Assembly (NCBI GenBank): GCA_021785115.1
Contig: JAJYGO010000475.1
Location: 1 to 7,580 of the forward strand
DNA length: 7,580 nt
Direction of reading: 5' to 3'
Source of the DNA: Chloroflexota bacterium
GTDB taxonomy: Bacteria > Chloroflexota > Limnocylindria > Limnocylindrales > CSP1-4
The position numbers and the translations under genes were made by a program. The notes below the pieces were generated by a model that was not told the origin of the DNA, did not search any database, and saw only the letters and a list, made by a program, of their open reading frames with translations. Shown here piece after piece: positions 1-6,105 of this stretch. Every line of letters begins with the position of its first letter. The first letter of the stretch is position 1.

Positions 1-425
1 GCGGTGAGCGGTGCCCAGGCGGCACGCCGGGCGTCCCGGAGCTGCTCGGCGGTAAACGCGAGGCCGCCCGCGGCCGCGGTCGTGACGGCGGCCTCGATGT
101 CCTCTGTCTCGGACGTCTTGAGGAGGAACCCGCTCGCACCCATCGCGATGGCCGCGGACACGTACTCGGGGGATACGAAGCTCGAGAGCACGACGAAGGC
201 CGGCCCCTCGCCGTCCGACTCGCGCAGGAGCTCGACGCCCGACCCGTCCGGCAGCCGCAGGTCGAGGAGCACGACGTCGGACGGCGTCGAGGCGAACAGC
301 GCCCGCGCCTCGGCGAGGGTCTTGGCCGACCCGACCAGCTCCATGCCCTCTCGGGCGCCGAGCGCGGCGAGAAGCCCGCGGGTGACCACGGGGTGATCCT
401 CGACGATGGCCACGCGGACGCTCAT
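1..425 (-). CDS. NarL/FixJ-type response regulator, receiver domain (3' end beyond window)
   Basis: This is the N-terminal 141 residues of a response regulator, read from an ATG at 425 and cut by the left window edge. Visible receiver-domain features are the acidic pair E9/D10 in VEDH, the phospho-acceptor Asp55 in LLDLRLPDGSG, Ser81/Ser82 at the switch position and Lys103 in GFLLKT. The fragment ends in APLT, which is where a LuxR-type helix-turn-helix (LTxREREV) normally begins, so the DNA-binding domain should lie just outside the window. Its ATG overlaps the TGA of the upstream kinase gene as ATGA, so the two are probably translationally coupled. By family knowledge it would be phosphorylated by that kinase and act as a transcription factor. 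The regulon cannot be read here. The receiver assignment is firm; the HTH type is inferred. Confidence 0.93.
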   Translation of the reverse strand, partial: MSVRVAIVEDHPVVTRGLLAALGAREGMELVGSAKTLAEARALFASTPSDVVLLDLRLPDGSGVELLRESDGEGPAFVVLSSFVSPEYVSAAIAMGASGFLLKTSETEDIEAAVTTAAAGGLAFTAEQLRDARRAAWAPLT

Positions 426-1912
426 GCGGACCACCGGAGACGGACGGTCGTGCGTCCGGGGCGCGATTCGATGGTGATCTGAGCGCCGATGGCCTCGGCG
501 CGGCGCCGCATCGACGGGATCCCCAGGCGCCCCTCAGCGAGGGCCTCTCCGGCCCTCGGAGGCGGCATCCCGGGCCCGTCGTCGGTGACGTCGAGCGCGA
601 TGGCGTGGTGCGACACCGACCCGGTCACGGCGACACGGCTGCCGGGCGCGTGCTTCGCGGCGTTCGCGAGCGCCTCCTGCACCACCCGGAACGCGGCGAG
701 CTCGACCTCGGCCGGGGGACGGCCGGCCGCGCCGTAGCCGGACGCGTTCTCGATCACCGCCGTCGCTTCGATGCCGCCAGCACGGCGGCATCCGTCCTCG
801 ATGGCTGGGACCAGGCCCAGGTCGTCGAGGACCGGCGGGCGCAGGTCCGTGGCGACCGTGCGGAGCCGCGTAGCCACCTCCCGCAGCGACTCGCGCGCCT
901 GGGCACGGTCAGCAGTCGGATCATCGAGCGAGCGGATCACGCCCGCGATCGCCTGGAGCGGGTCGTCATGGATGTCTCGGGCGATCCTTGCCCGCTCCTC
1001 CTCTGTGGCACGGATCGACTCGCGCTCCCGCAGGTCGGCAAAGACGAGCCGGTCGGCGAGCCTCGGAATGATGCGCCGAGCGGGCGCGTACACGGCGATC
1101 GGCAGGAGCGACGCTAGGAGGGTGACGGGGAGAGGCGCGTCGAGGGTCGCGAGCGACACGAAGACGACAGCTGAGGCGGCGACCACCGCGATGTCCAGGA
1201 ACTGGGTCTGCGACGCCAGGCGGACGGCGCGCTGCCGGTTCACGTCGGCAGCCCTCGCCGCAGCGACGACCCCGCCCACGACCGTGAGAGCCGCTGCGCC
1301 CGCTCCGACGGGGAGGGGACTCCAGGCGTGGGACAGCCGCAGGTCGACCCACCAAGCGCCGACGACCGTGGCCGCGGCGAGCCATAGCATGACGAGAGCC
1401 CGCCGCCGGGTCGCCCTGCCAACAGCTTCCACCGGGGGCGCCACGACGCCGAGCAGGACGACGGCGGCTGAGGGAGTCGAGGGGTCCGCGAGGTACAGGG
1501 GCAGGGCCGCGCACGCGAGTGCCACCACGACCAGTGCCGGGGCACGGCGGCTGCGGCGGGCCGAGAGGCCGAACCCGAAGAGTGCCGCCACGATCGCGCC
1601 GAGCGCCAGCGGCGCCGTAACGCGCAGGCGCACCTCGGGCCCGCGCTCGCTCGCCTCGAGCTGGCCGGACGCGTCGGCGACGGTGATCGCCGCACCGCCG
1701 GGCTGGCCCGCCCCGCGGGTGGAGACCACTCGGTCGCCGGGTCGGACGCCGTACGCCCACCCGTACTCCTGCGGGTCGACCGAGAGCACGACGGAGCCTG
1801 TCCCATCGACCGTGATCCCCGGCTCGAGCACCGCGGTGGCGGCCACGGCGAGCGAGTAGACGCCGCACGCGAGCGCGACGACCGCGACCGCCGCGGTCCA
1901 TGACGGCCTCAT
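422..1912 (-). CDS. Membrane sensor histidine kinase, HisKA_3 type with PDZ-like sensor segment
   Basis: A 496-residue NarL/DesK-class sensor kinase. A first membrane segment (about 7-29) is followed by a roughly 65-residue segment containing GWAYGVRPGDRVV (51-63). This resembles the core of a PDZ domain and probably lies outside the membrane. Several hydrophobic helices follow (about 100-118, 125-142, 147-165, 173-188, 203-220, 238-256, 260-276). The cytoplasmic part has the dimerisation/phosphoacceptor motif ARDIHDDPLQ with His315, then an ATPase domain with an N box (E413, N416 in VVQEALANAAKH), a G1 box DDGPGMP (444-450) and a G2 box GRLGIPSM (461-468). All catalytic motifs are intact. 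The ATG at 1912 lacks a good Shine-Dalgarno sequence, so weak initiation or a leaderless message is possible. It is the first gene of the pair, and its partner regulator begins inside its stop codon. The signal it senses is unknown. Confidence 0.94.
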   Translation of the reverse strand: MRPSWTAAVAVVALACGVYSLAVAATAVLEPGITVDGTGSVVLSVDPQEYGWAYGVRPGDRVVSTRGAGQPGGAAITVADASGQLEASERGPEVRLRVTAPLALGAIVAALFGFGLSARRSRRAPALVVVALACAALPLYLADPSTPSAAVVLLGVVAPPVEAVGRATRRRALVMLWLAAATVVGAWWVDLRLSHAWSPLPVGAGAAALTVVGGVVAAARAADVNRQRAVRLASQTQFLDIAVVAASAVVFVSLATLDAPLPVTLLASLLPIAVYAPARRIIPRLADRLVFADLRERESIRATEEERARIARDIHDDPLQAIAGVIRSLDDPTADRAQARESLREVATRLRTVATDLRPPVLDDLGLVPAIEDGCRRAGGIEATAVIENASGYGAAGRPPAEVELAAFRVVQEALANAAKHAPGSRVAVTGSVSHHAIALDVTDDGPGMPPPRAGEALAEGRLGIPSMRRRAEAIGAQITIESRPGRTTVRLRWSA

Positions 1913-1936
1913 CGTGTGGCTCGAGCTGCGCGCGGT

Positions 1937-1981
1937 CGATGGGGTGGAACCCTCGGCCCGGGCAAGGGAGCCGCCCCATCG
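1937..1981. promoter_or_regulatory. Inverted repeat in divergent intergenic region (8-bp arms)
   Basis: CGATGGGG (1937-1944) and CCCCATCG (1974-1981) are perfect inverted repeats separated by 29 bases, which include a possible inner CCCT/AGGG pairing. The element lies between the divergent kinase and secreted-protein genes. It could be the base stem of a structured 5' leader for the plus-strand gene, or a protein-binding site. No known riboswitch family could be assigned by eye, and no convincing -35/-10 pair was seen in this interval. Confidence 0.35.
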
Positions 1982-1994
1982 CTCTGACGGCCGT

Positions 1995-2041
1995 CTCGGC
2001 TCACGCTCGACGCGCGTCCGCCGCCACGCCGAGCCGAGGGG
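1995..2041 (+). promoter_or_regulatory. Leader stem overlapping the Shine-Dalgarno of the secreted crystallin-like gene
   Basis: CTCGGCTC (1995-2002) is exactly complementary to GAGCCGAG (2031-2038). The right arm includes the first three bases of the Shine-Dalgarno sequence GAGGGG (2036-2041), which stands five bases before the ATG at 2047. If transcribed, the stem would partly hide the ribosome binding site. This site also decides the start: an in-frame ATG at 1900 lies inside the divergent kinase gene and would put the signal peptide in the interior of the protein. Confidence 0.45.
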
Positions 2042-2046
2042 TTCCC

Positions 2047-2565
2047 ATGCACCGTGCCGCCATCGTCCTCGCCATCGCGGGGCTCATGTCTGCTGCTGCG
2101 CCCGCCGCCGCGTCAGGCGCCCAGTCGAGCATCGCCGCCGACCTGGAGGGCAGCCCTATCGCGGTCACCATGATCGCCGACTACTACTGCCATGACCGCG
2201 ACTTCCCGCGCATCCACTGCTTCCGCTCTGCCGCCGCGCTCGAGCGCGCCCGTGCCGCGGGTCCCTCCGCGAGCTCGGCCACGACCGCGCCGGCAACAGC
2301 GTCCGCCTCCAGCGACTACGTGGAGATCTTCTCATCCCAGCTCTACCAGGGATCGTACATGGTCATCTCCCAGAACTACGATGCACTGGCGCTCATCGGC
2401 TGGAACGACCGGATCGAGTCCTACATCGCCATCAACAACGCGTCCGGCGTCTTCTACACGGACTGGTTCCACGGCGGATACCTCCTCACGTTCTGCTGCA
2501 ACGGGTACGCGCCGACCCTCTCCCCCACCTTCAACAACGCAATCAGCTCGGTGTACCGCACGTAA
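2047..2565 (+). CDS. Secreted βγ-crystallin-like protein (possible I36/SMI-type inhibitor relative)
   Basis: A 172-residue exported protein. Residues 1-23 form a signal peptide (hydrophobic core, then APAAAS), with likely cleavage around 20-25. A short N-terminal part carries Cys48 and Cys58 (DYYCHD, RIHCF). An Ala/Ser/Thr-rich linker follows (about 71-89), then a domain of about 83 residues. That domain has two Greek-key-like halves: YQGSYMVI with GWNDRIES (118-125), and FHGGYLLTF with FNNAISSVY (162-170). NNAISS fits the βγ-crystallin calcium-site pattern (N/D)(N/D)xx(S/T)S exactly; NDRIES differs at the fifth position. Cys150-Cys151 are adjacent. The fold occurs in the Streptomyces metalloproteinase inhibitor SMI (family I36) and in calcium-binding crystallin-like proteins, so inhibitor or calcium-binding roles are candidates and neither is shown. 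The start is set by GAGGGG at 2036-2041. The gene is monocistronic, followed directly by a hairpin. Confidence 0.85.
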   Translation: MHRAAIVLAIAGLMSAAAPAAASGAQSSIAADLEGSPIAVTMIADYYCHDRDFPRIHCFRSAAALERARAAGPSASSATTAPATASASSDYVEIFSSQLYQGSYMVISQNYDALALIGWNDRIESYIAINNASGVFYTDWFHGGYLLTFCCNGYAPTLSPTFNNAISSVYRT

Positions 2566-2587
2566 CGCCGGCGCTGGCCGCTGGCGT
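2565..2587 (+). terminator. GC-rich hairpin directly after the crystallin-like gene
   Basis: Bases 2565-2573 pair with 2579-2587 (nine pairs, one of them G-U) around a five-base loop. The stem begins on the last base of the TAA stop. No T-tract follows, so it is a terminator candidate of the high-GC type or an mRNA 3'-end stabiliser rather than a textbook intrinsic terminator. Confidence 0.4.
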
Positions 2588-2715
2588 CCACATCCGCCGA
2601 GGCCTCGCCGACGCCGCTCGTGCCCGACGGCCGCTGCCATCGGATGGTCGACGACGGCCCGCCGCCCGACGCGGACCAGAGGGTTCCGAAGCGCATGCCT
2701 TGAAGCGGCACGTGA

Positions 2716-2946
2716 CGTCTAGCGACGATCGGCCTCCCCCTGGCGCACGAGCTCGGGCACACCCTCGGGCTTGGCCACCGCGACACGAACGCCGGCATGT
2801 CGATGATGTGCGGGGCACAGTCGACGCCGACCAACGAGCTGGACTTCAACGGCAACCACGACTGGACGCCGAGATCAGCGCTCGCGCGGTCGTGGGTCTT
2901 TACCTGACCACCGGGCACGGCTCCTGGAACACGCCCGACCGGGCCG
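2716..2946 (+). pseudogene. Remnant of a metzincin-like zinc metallopeptidase (C-terminal part, frameshifted)
   Basis: The reading frame starting at 2716 carries LAHELGHTLGLGH. This is a complete HExxHxxGxxH zinc-binding motif (His codons at 2746, 2758 and 2776, Glu at 2749), followed 18 bases later by GMSMM (2794-2808), a good match to the Met-turn of metzincins. No start codon lies in frame between the motif and the upstream TGA codons at 2713 and 2701. Frame 1 then closes at 2905. Near 2863 the apparent coding sense moves to frame 3, which reads DAEISARAVVGLYLTTGHG. One missing G in TGG-AC would account for this. A normal enzyme of this type needs a propeptide or N-terminal catalytic half of at least 100 residues, which is absent. 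I read it as a decayed gene; the frameshift alone could be a sequencing error, but the upstream stops could not be. The 3' limit is approximate. Confidence 0.72.
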
Positions 2947-2987
2947 ATGAGCGCGAAAGGCGTGGCCGGTCAACTTCGGGCGGCCGG

Positions 2988-3563
2988 CTACCGCAGAGCC
3001 CACCGCGCACGGGCGATGACGCCAATCAGAAACGTTCCCGCGGCCGCCGCCATTGCCGCCGCGTTCGTCCCTGGCGCGCCTATCCATGCCCACGCTGCCG
3101 GGTTGTCCACGTCACTTCCGCCCCCGACGACCAACACAAATGTGAAGTAGATCGCCGGCACGATGGCAGCGCTTCCCCACCCACCGAACGACGCCGAAAT
3201 GAGCATCATCCCTGTGTAGGTCAATGCCGCCCGCGCCGCGACGAGGCCGGCGGCCGCGAGTCCGGCTGCACAGAGGACGCCCTCAAGCGTAACCACACCA
3301 ACGACCAACGCCAGCACGAGACCGAGGTCTGCCGCCGCGGTTGGTCGGATGGCGCGCCGTTCAAGTCCTTCGTCACCTCGCGAGAGTGCCCAACCAATAG
3401 ACGCTGGCAGTGCTAGCGCAGCCATTGCGGCAAGGGCGAGTGTTGCGCCACCCGGGCTGGGCGTTGCGGTTAGGGCGGAAACTGGGAGGACCAAGAGCAG
3501 AACCGTGAGGATCGAGACGAGGAGCAGCAGTTTGATCGCGCGAGCGTTGAGCCACCATCTCAC
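2988..3563 (-). CDS. Small polytopic membrane protein, last gene of ABC cassette
   Basis: A 191-residue, strongly hydrophobic protein with about five or six membrane helices (roughly 11-31, 40-60, 78-112 as one or two helices, 129-148, 165-184). A charged loop, SRGDEGLERR (61-70), lies between helices two and three. It starts with GTG at 3563, which overlaps the TGA of the preceding permease gene by four bases (GTGA), so it is made with that protein. I see no enzymatic motif. Position and composition suggest a second membrane subunit of the ABC transporter or an accessory/immunity membrane protein. The loop ARAALTYTGMMLISASFGGWGSA (111-133) followed by a Trp-containing helix resembles, from memory, membrane proteins that accompany ABC cassettes in Streptomyces; that resemblance is not verified. 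No clear terminator is visible after its TAG at 2988. Confidence 0.82.
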   Translation of the reverse strand: MRWWLNARAIKLLLLVSILTVLLLVLPVSALTATPSPGGATLALAAMAALALPASIGWALSRGDEGLERRAIRPTAAADLGLVLALVVGVVTLEGVLCAAGLAAAGLVAARAALTYTGMMLISASFGGWGSAAIVPAIYFTFVLVVGGGSDVDNPAAWAWIGAPGTNAAAMAAAAGTFLIGVIARARWALR

Positions 3564-4825
3564 GGCTGAACCCGAAGGTCAGGCTGCGACTCATCATCAC
3601 ACCGGACGGCCGTCGCCTCCGCGTTGTTGACCCATGTTCGTTTCACGGCGGCCGTGGCCTTCTCGAGTTGGTCCACGACGGTCAGGACATTCGGGTTGAC
3701 GTCATCACCCTCCGCGTCGAGCGCCTGGAGGGTGGGATCGGACGCGCCGCCAGCCGCGGCAAACCACGCACGAAGATACAGAAATGCAACTCCCCCGGTG
3801 GTGCCGTGCCCGCACTCTGGAAAGGGTGGCATCCTCGCTGTCGCCATCGCGAGAACGATTCCGTCCCGTGATGTGTCATTGATCCGAATCCGTAGCGTTG
3901 CTGGTGTCGCCGCACCGAGTCCCTCGGTGATCAGCGCTGGTGCGTCAATCCCGGATGCCAACCACCGAGTGCGAACATCCGCGATCGCGGCGGTGATCTG
4001 CTCCGAGGCCGACATATGCTCTGGCCACAAACACACTTGGATGCCGCCACTCCCCGTACACGTTAGCTGCGTCGCATCTCTCGGTTGCACTGGCGCAAAC
4101 GTGAGGCCCGAGGCGAACCGGACGCCAATCAAGGCACCGACGGCAAGGATGCCCGCGGCGCTCAGCCCCCTTGCGATGCGCGATGCGTTGACCGCACAGC
4201 AGACGGCTGCCGCACCGATCAACGCAAGATCAAGTGCAGCCGAAGCCAGGAGAGCCTCCGGTGCGATGGCCTCGCCCAACGCGCAACAGTCACGAAACAT
4301 GCCGGTCAGGTGCCTGAGCCATACGGGGTACATCGCCGGAACAAATGCCAGCCAGAGGAGCGCGAGGCAGGCCGCGAGTGGGATGGCGAGTGCTGGCGGT
4401 GTCAGAACACCGATCGCGAACCCAACGGCAGCGTAGGCCACAATGTCGAGCGCCATGACGAGCAATATCGAGCCATTTGGGGCACCAGCGGCGACAGTGA
4501 GCTGCCTCGTCGCTGTGGCCGCTGTCATGGCGATCAAGCCGGCGACCACTGGCCAGAAGAGGGCGGCGAACGCGATGTAGAAACTTGCGCGAGCCCACGG
4601 ACCCCCCCACACGTCGCCTCGGCGGAGTCGAGACCCTTCCCAGGCAGCAGAGCCTGCAACGAACGCAGCGATGAACGGGAGGGCGCCTGACGCCGCAGCA
4701 GTGGCCGCTGTCCCGTAGCCTTCCGGCGACCTGATGAGTGTCGCGTACCAGGCGGAAAAGCCCGCGACGGCGATCGCGAACCATGCGGCTGGCATAACGC
4801 GGAGTGCGGTACGGACGGGGATCAT
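3560..4825 (-). CDS. ABC transporter permease with large extracytoplasmic C-terminal domain
   Basis: A 421-residue membrane protein. Residues 1-240 hold about seven hydrophobic segments (12-30, 45-63, 82-103, 118-140, 143-165, 188-210, 221-240). Residues 241-421 form a hydrophilic domain of about 180 residues with four cysteines: C256, C265 in CLWPEH (265-270), C338 in ECGHG, and C409. With an odd number of helices and a cytoplasmic N-terminus, this domain would face outside, and the cysteines could form disulfides. The ATG at 4825 overlaps the TGA of the ATPase gene by four bases, so the protein is almost certainly its partner. The cysteine-flanked CLWPEH-type ectodomain recalls ABC permease-like proteins of actinobacteria, possibly the DUF7224 type; this is a recollection and not a search result. 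The outer domain may bind or shield the exported substrate, which is inference. Confidence 0.85.
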   Translation of the reverse strand: MIPVRTALRVMPAAWFAIAVAGFSAWYATLIRSPEGYGTAATAAASGALPFIAAFVAGSAAWEGSRLRRGDVWGGPWARASFYIAFAALFWPVVAGLIAMTAATATRQLTVAAGAPNGSILLVMALDIVAYAAVGFAIGVLTPPALAIPLAACLALLWLAFVPAMYPVWLRHLTGMFRDCCALGEAIAPEALLASAALDLALIGAAAVCCAVNASRIARGLSAAGILAVGALIGVRFASGLTFAPVQPRDATQLTCTGSGGIQVCLWPEHMSASEQITAAIADVRTRWLASGIDAPALITEGLGAATPATLRIRINDTSRDGIVLAMATARMPPFPECGHGTTGGVAFLYLRAWFAAAGGASDPTLQALDAEGDDVNPNVLTVVDQLEKATAAVKRTWVNNAEATAVRCDDESQPDLRVQP

Positions 4826-5571
4826 GTCTCGGAACCGAGGAGGTTGACATACGCGGCCTCCGCCGGTCGAACGCTTCCTGCGGGTGCGAGCGCCAAGAAG
4901 TCTGATGGACTTCCCTGGAACCGGATCTCTCCATGGCCGAGGACAACAACGGTGTCGAACAGTTCGGAGAGATCGTCCACCTGGTGAGTCGAGACGAGAA
5001 CAGTCTCTTCTGCGGGCAGTCCGGCCACAAGCGTTCGGAACGTGCTTCGCTGGGCAGGGTCGAGCCCTGCAGTCGGCTCGTCGAGGAGCAACACACGCGA
5101 AGGCCAGGCCAGCGCCTGCGCGAGACCCACGCGTCGCTGCTGCCCCCCAGAGAGTGCCGAGACCAACGAATCGGCTTGGTCATCGAGGCCGACGCGACTG
5201 AGGGCGGAGGCGGCTGCCCGGACAGCCGAAGGTTGATCTGCTCCGCGCAGCCACGCTGTGTAGGCGACCTGCTCGTGAGCAGTGAACCCGGGGATCGCCA
5301 CGATCTTCTGCGGCATCATCGCAACGGAGCGGCGAAGTCGCGTGCGGTCTGACGGCGGCTCTAGTCCATCGATACGGATCCCACCGGATGTCGGCTTGAG
5401 GGCGGCCACACCGAGTGACAGCAAAGTGGTCTTGCCCGCGCCGTTCGGTCCAAGCAGGACGGTCTTCCCCTGCGGTAGACGCCAACTGAAATCCTGGAAC
5501 ACCCAATGACTCGACTTGCGAAATGGGATTGACCCATACCGAAACGAGATGTGCTCAAACGAGAGCGTCAT
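4822..5571 (-). CDS. ABC transporter ATP-binding protein
   Basis: A 249-residue ATPase of the single-domain ABC exporter type. All the core motifs are present: Walker A GPNGAGKTT (41-49), Q-loop MPQ (Q88), signature LSGGQQRR (140-147), Walker B VLLLDEP (160-166), D-loop GLDP (169-172) and H-loop His196 in STHQ. The length is normal. The ATG at 5571 is preferred, with AGG nine bases upstream; an in-frame TTG at 5580 would add three residues but has no ribosome binding site of its own. The gene ends in an ATGA overlap with the permease gene. It would energise transport by the two membrane proteins encoded next. Its message begins after the hairpin at 5602-5638, so its level may be kept below that of the secreted protein upstream. 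Confidence 0.95.
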   Translation of the reverse strand: MTLSFEHISFRYGSIPFRKSSHWVFQDFSWRLPQGKTVLLGPNGAGKTTLLSLGVAALKPTSGGIRIDGLEPPSDRTRLRRSVAMMPQKIVAIPGFTAHEQVAYTAWLRGADQPSAVRAAASALSRVGLDDQADSLVSALSGGQQRRVGLAQALAWPSRVLLLDEPTAGLDPAQRSTFRTLVAGLPAEETVLVSTHQVDDLSELFDTVVVLGHGEIRFQGSPSDFLALAPAGSVRPAEAAYVNLLGSET

Positions 5572-5601
5572 TTGGCCCAACCTGTTGTCGGCGAAGAGGG
5601 A

Positions 5602-5638
5602 CCCTCCCGGACGTGGAGCGCTTCGAGGTCCGGGAGGG
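5602..5638 (-). terminator. Perfect 11-bp hairpin between secreted-protein gene and ABC operon (attenuator-like)
   Basis: CCCTCCCGGAC (5602-5612) and GTCCGGGAGGG (5628-5638) are exact inverted repeats with a 15-base loop. Read on the minus strand, the hairpin starts 32 bases after the TGA of the secreted-protein gene, is followed by TCCCTCTT, and ends 30 bases before the ATPase ATG. The weak pyrimidine tail suggests partial termination or processing. This would allow much more secreted protein than transporter from one promoter. Confidence 0.65.
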
Positions 5639-5670
5639 CGGCGGTGAGCTAAGTCCGCGGGTTGGTCGAC

Positions 5671-6057
5671 TCAGTAATCCTGTGACCAGTTCGTTGAGAC
5701 GTTGGAGTTGTTGTAGTGGGTGTACTCAACGCTGTAGTCGGCCAAGGACGTTGCCGACCAGATGAGCAGCTTCTTCGTCGTGGTGTTCCGGCACGCGTCG
5801 TGCTGCTGATACGTACCGGTCGAGGGGAGGATCGGCCAGTGGTGCATCCAATCCCAGTACGCTTCCAGGTCCGAGTTGTAGTTGACACAGGACCAGAATC
5901 GGAAGTACGTGGAGTTGATGTTCTGCATGAGCGGCGTGTTTGTGCCGGGTGCCGCGCTGCTCCACCTGCCAGACGTGGTAACAGCGAGTGCCGACGCGGC
6001 TACTAGGAGCGAAAGTCCGAGTCCCAGGATGAGCCCCAGGTACTTGCGATGGCGCAT
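5671..6057 (-). CDS. Small secreted Trp/Tyr-rich two-cysteine protein, candidate transporter-linked product
   Basis: A 128-residue exported protein I do not recognise. Residues 1-25 are a clear signal peptide: basic MRHRK, a Leu/Gly-rich core, and a cleavage site ending ASALA. The mature part is about 103 residues with only two cysteines (C57, C89), seven tryptophans and eight tyrosines. It includes an aromatic cluster around AYWDWMHHW (66-74) and an Asn/Ser/Thr-rich tail ending NWSQDY. The ATG at 6057 is chosen because AGGGGG stands four bases before it; an upstream in-frame start at 6105 would push the signal peptide inside. It is the first gene ahead of an ABC transporter cassette on the same strand, separated by a strong hairpin. 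Candidates are a bacteriocin-like protein, a toxin partner of the transporter, or an envelope protein. Its general layout recalls lactococcin 972-type loci, but I see no clear sequence match. Confidence 0.82.
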   Translation of the reverse strand: MRHRKYLGLILGLGLSLLVAASALAVTTSGRWSSAAPGTNTPLMQNINSTYFRFWSCVNYNSDLEAYWDWMHHWPILPSTGTYQQHDACRNTTTKKLLIWSATSLADYSVEYTHYNNSNVSTNWSQDY

Positions 6058-6085
6058 GTTGCCCCCTATTTCGCTATCTTGCGGT

Positions 6086-6105
6086 GTGAGTCTGCCCACG
6101 CTCAC
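6086..6105. promoter_or_regulatory. Short inverted repeat upstream of the secreted-protein gene
   Basis: GTGAG (6086-6090) and CTCAC (6101-6105) flank ten bases, 29 bases upstream of the ATG at 6057. This is where a promoter or operator of the cassette should lie. On the minus strand, TTGAGT (6109-6104) and AAGATA (6080-6075) are visible but stand 23 bases apart, too far for a standard promoter. The assignment is weak. Confidence 0.2.

Noticed and set aside
966..1979. Long minus-strand frame and several plus-strand frames inside the kinase gene
   Set aside because: They are Arg/Ala/Pro-rich shadow frames of the kinase, which has a complete set of domain motifs in its own frame.
1900..2046. 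Upstream ATG at 1900 for the crystallin-like gene
   Set aside because: It lies within the divergent kinase gene, has no good ribosome binding site, and would bury the signal peptide.
2700..3416. Long plus-strand frame from a TTG at 2700
   Set aside because: It crosses the metallopeptidase remnant out of frame and then runs antisense to the 191-residue membrane protein. Only about 2865-2946 of it looks like former coding sequence.
4290..5183. 297-codon minus-strand frame overlapping the ATPase and permease genes
   Set aside because: It has no domain and is rich in Arg and Ser; the overlapping ATPase and permease frames have clear motifs.
5572..5580. TTG start at 5580 for the ATPase
   Set aside because: It has no ribosome binding site, whereas the ATG at 5571 has AGG at reasonable spacing.
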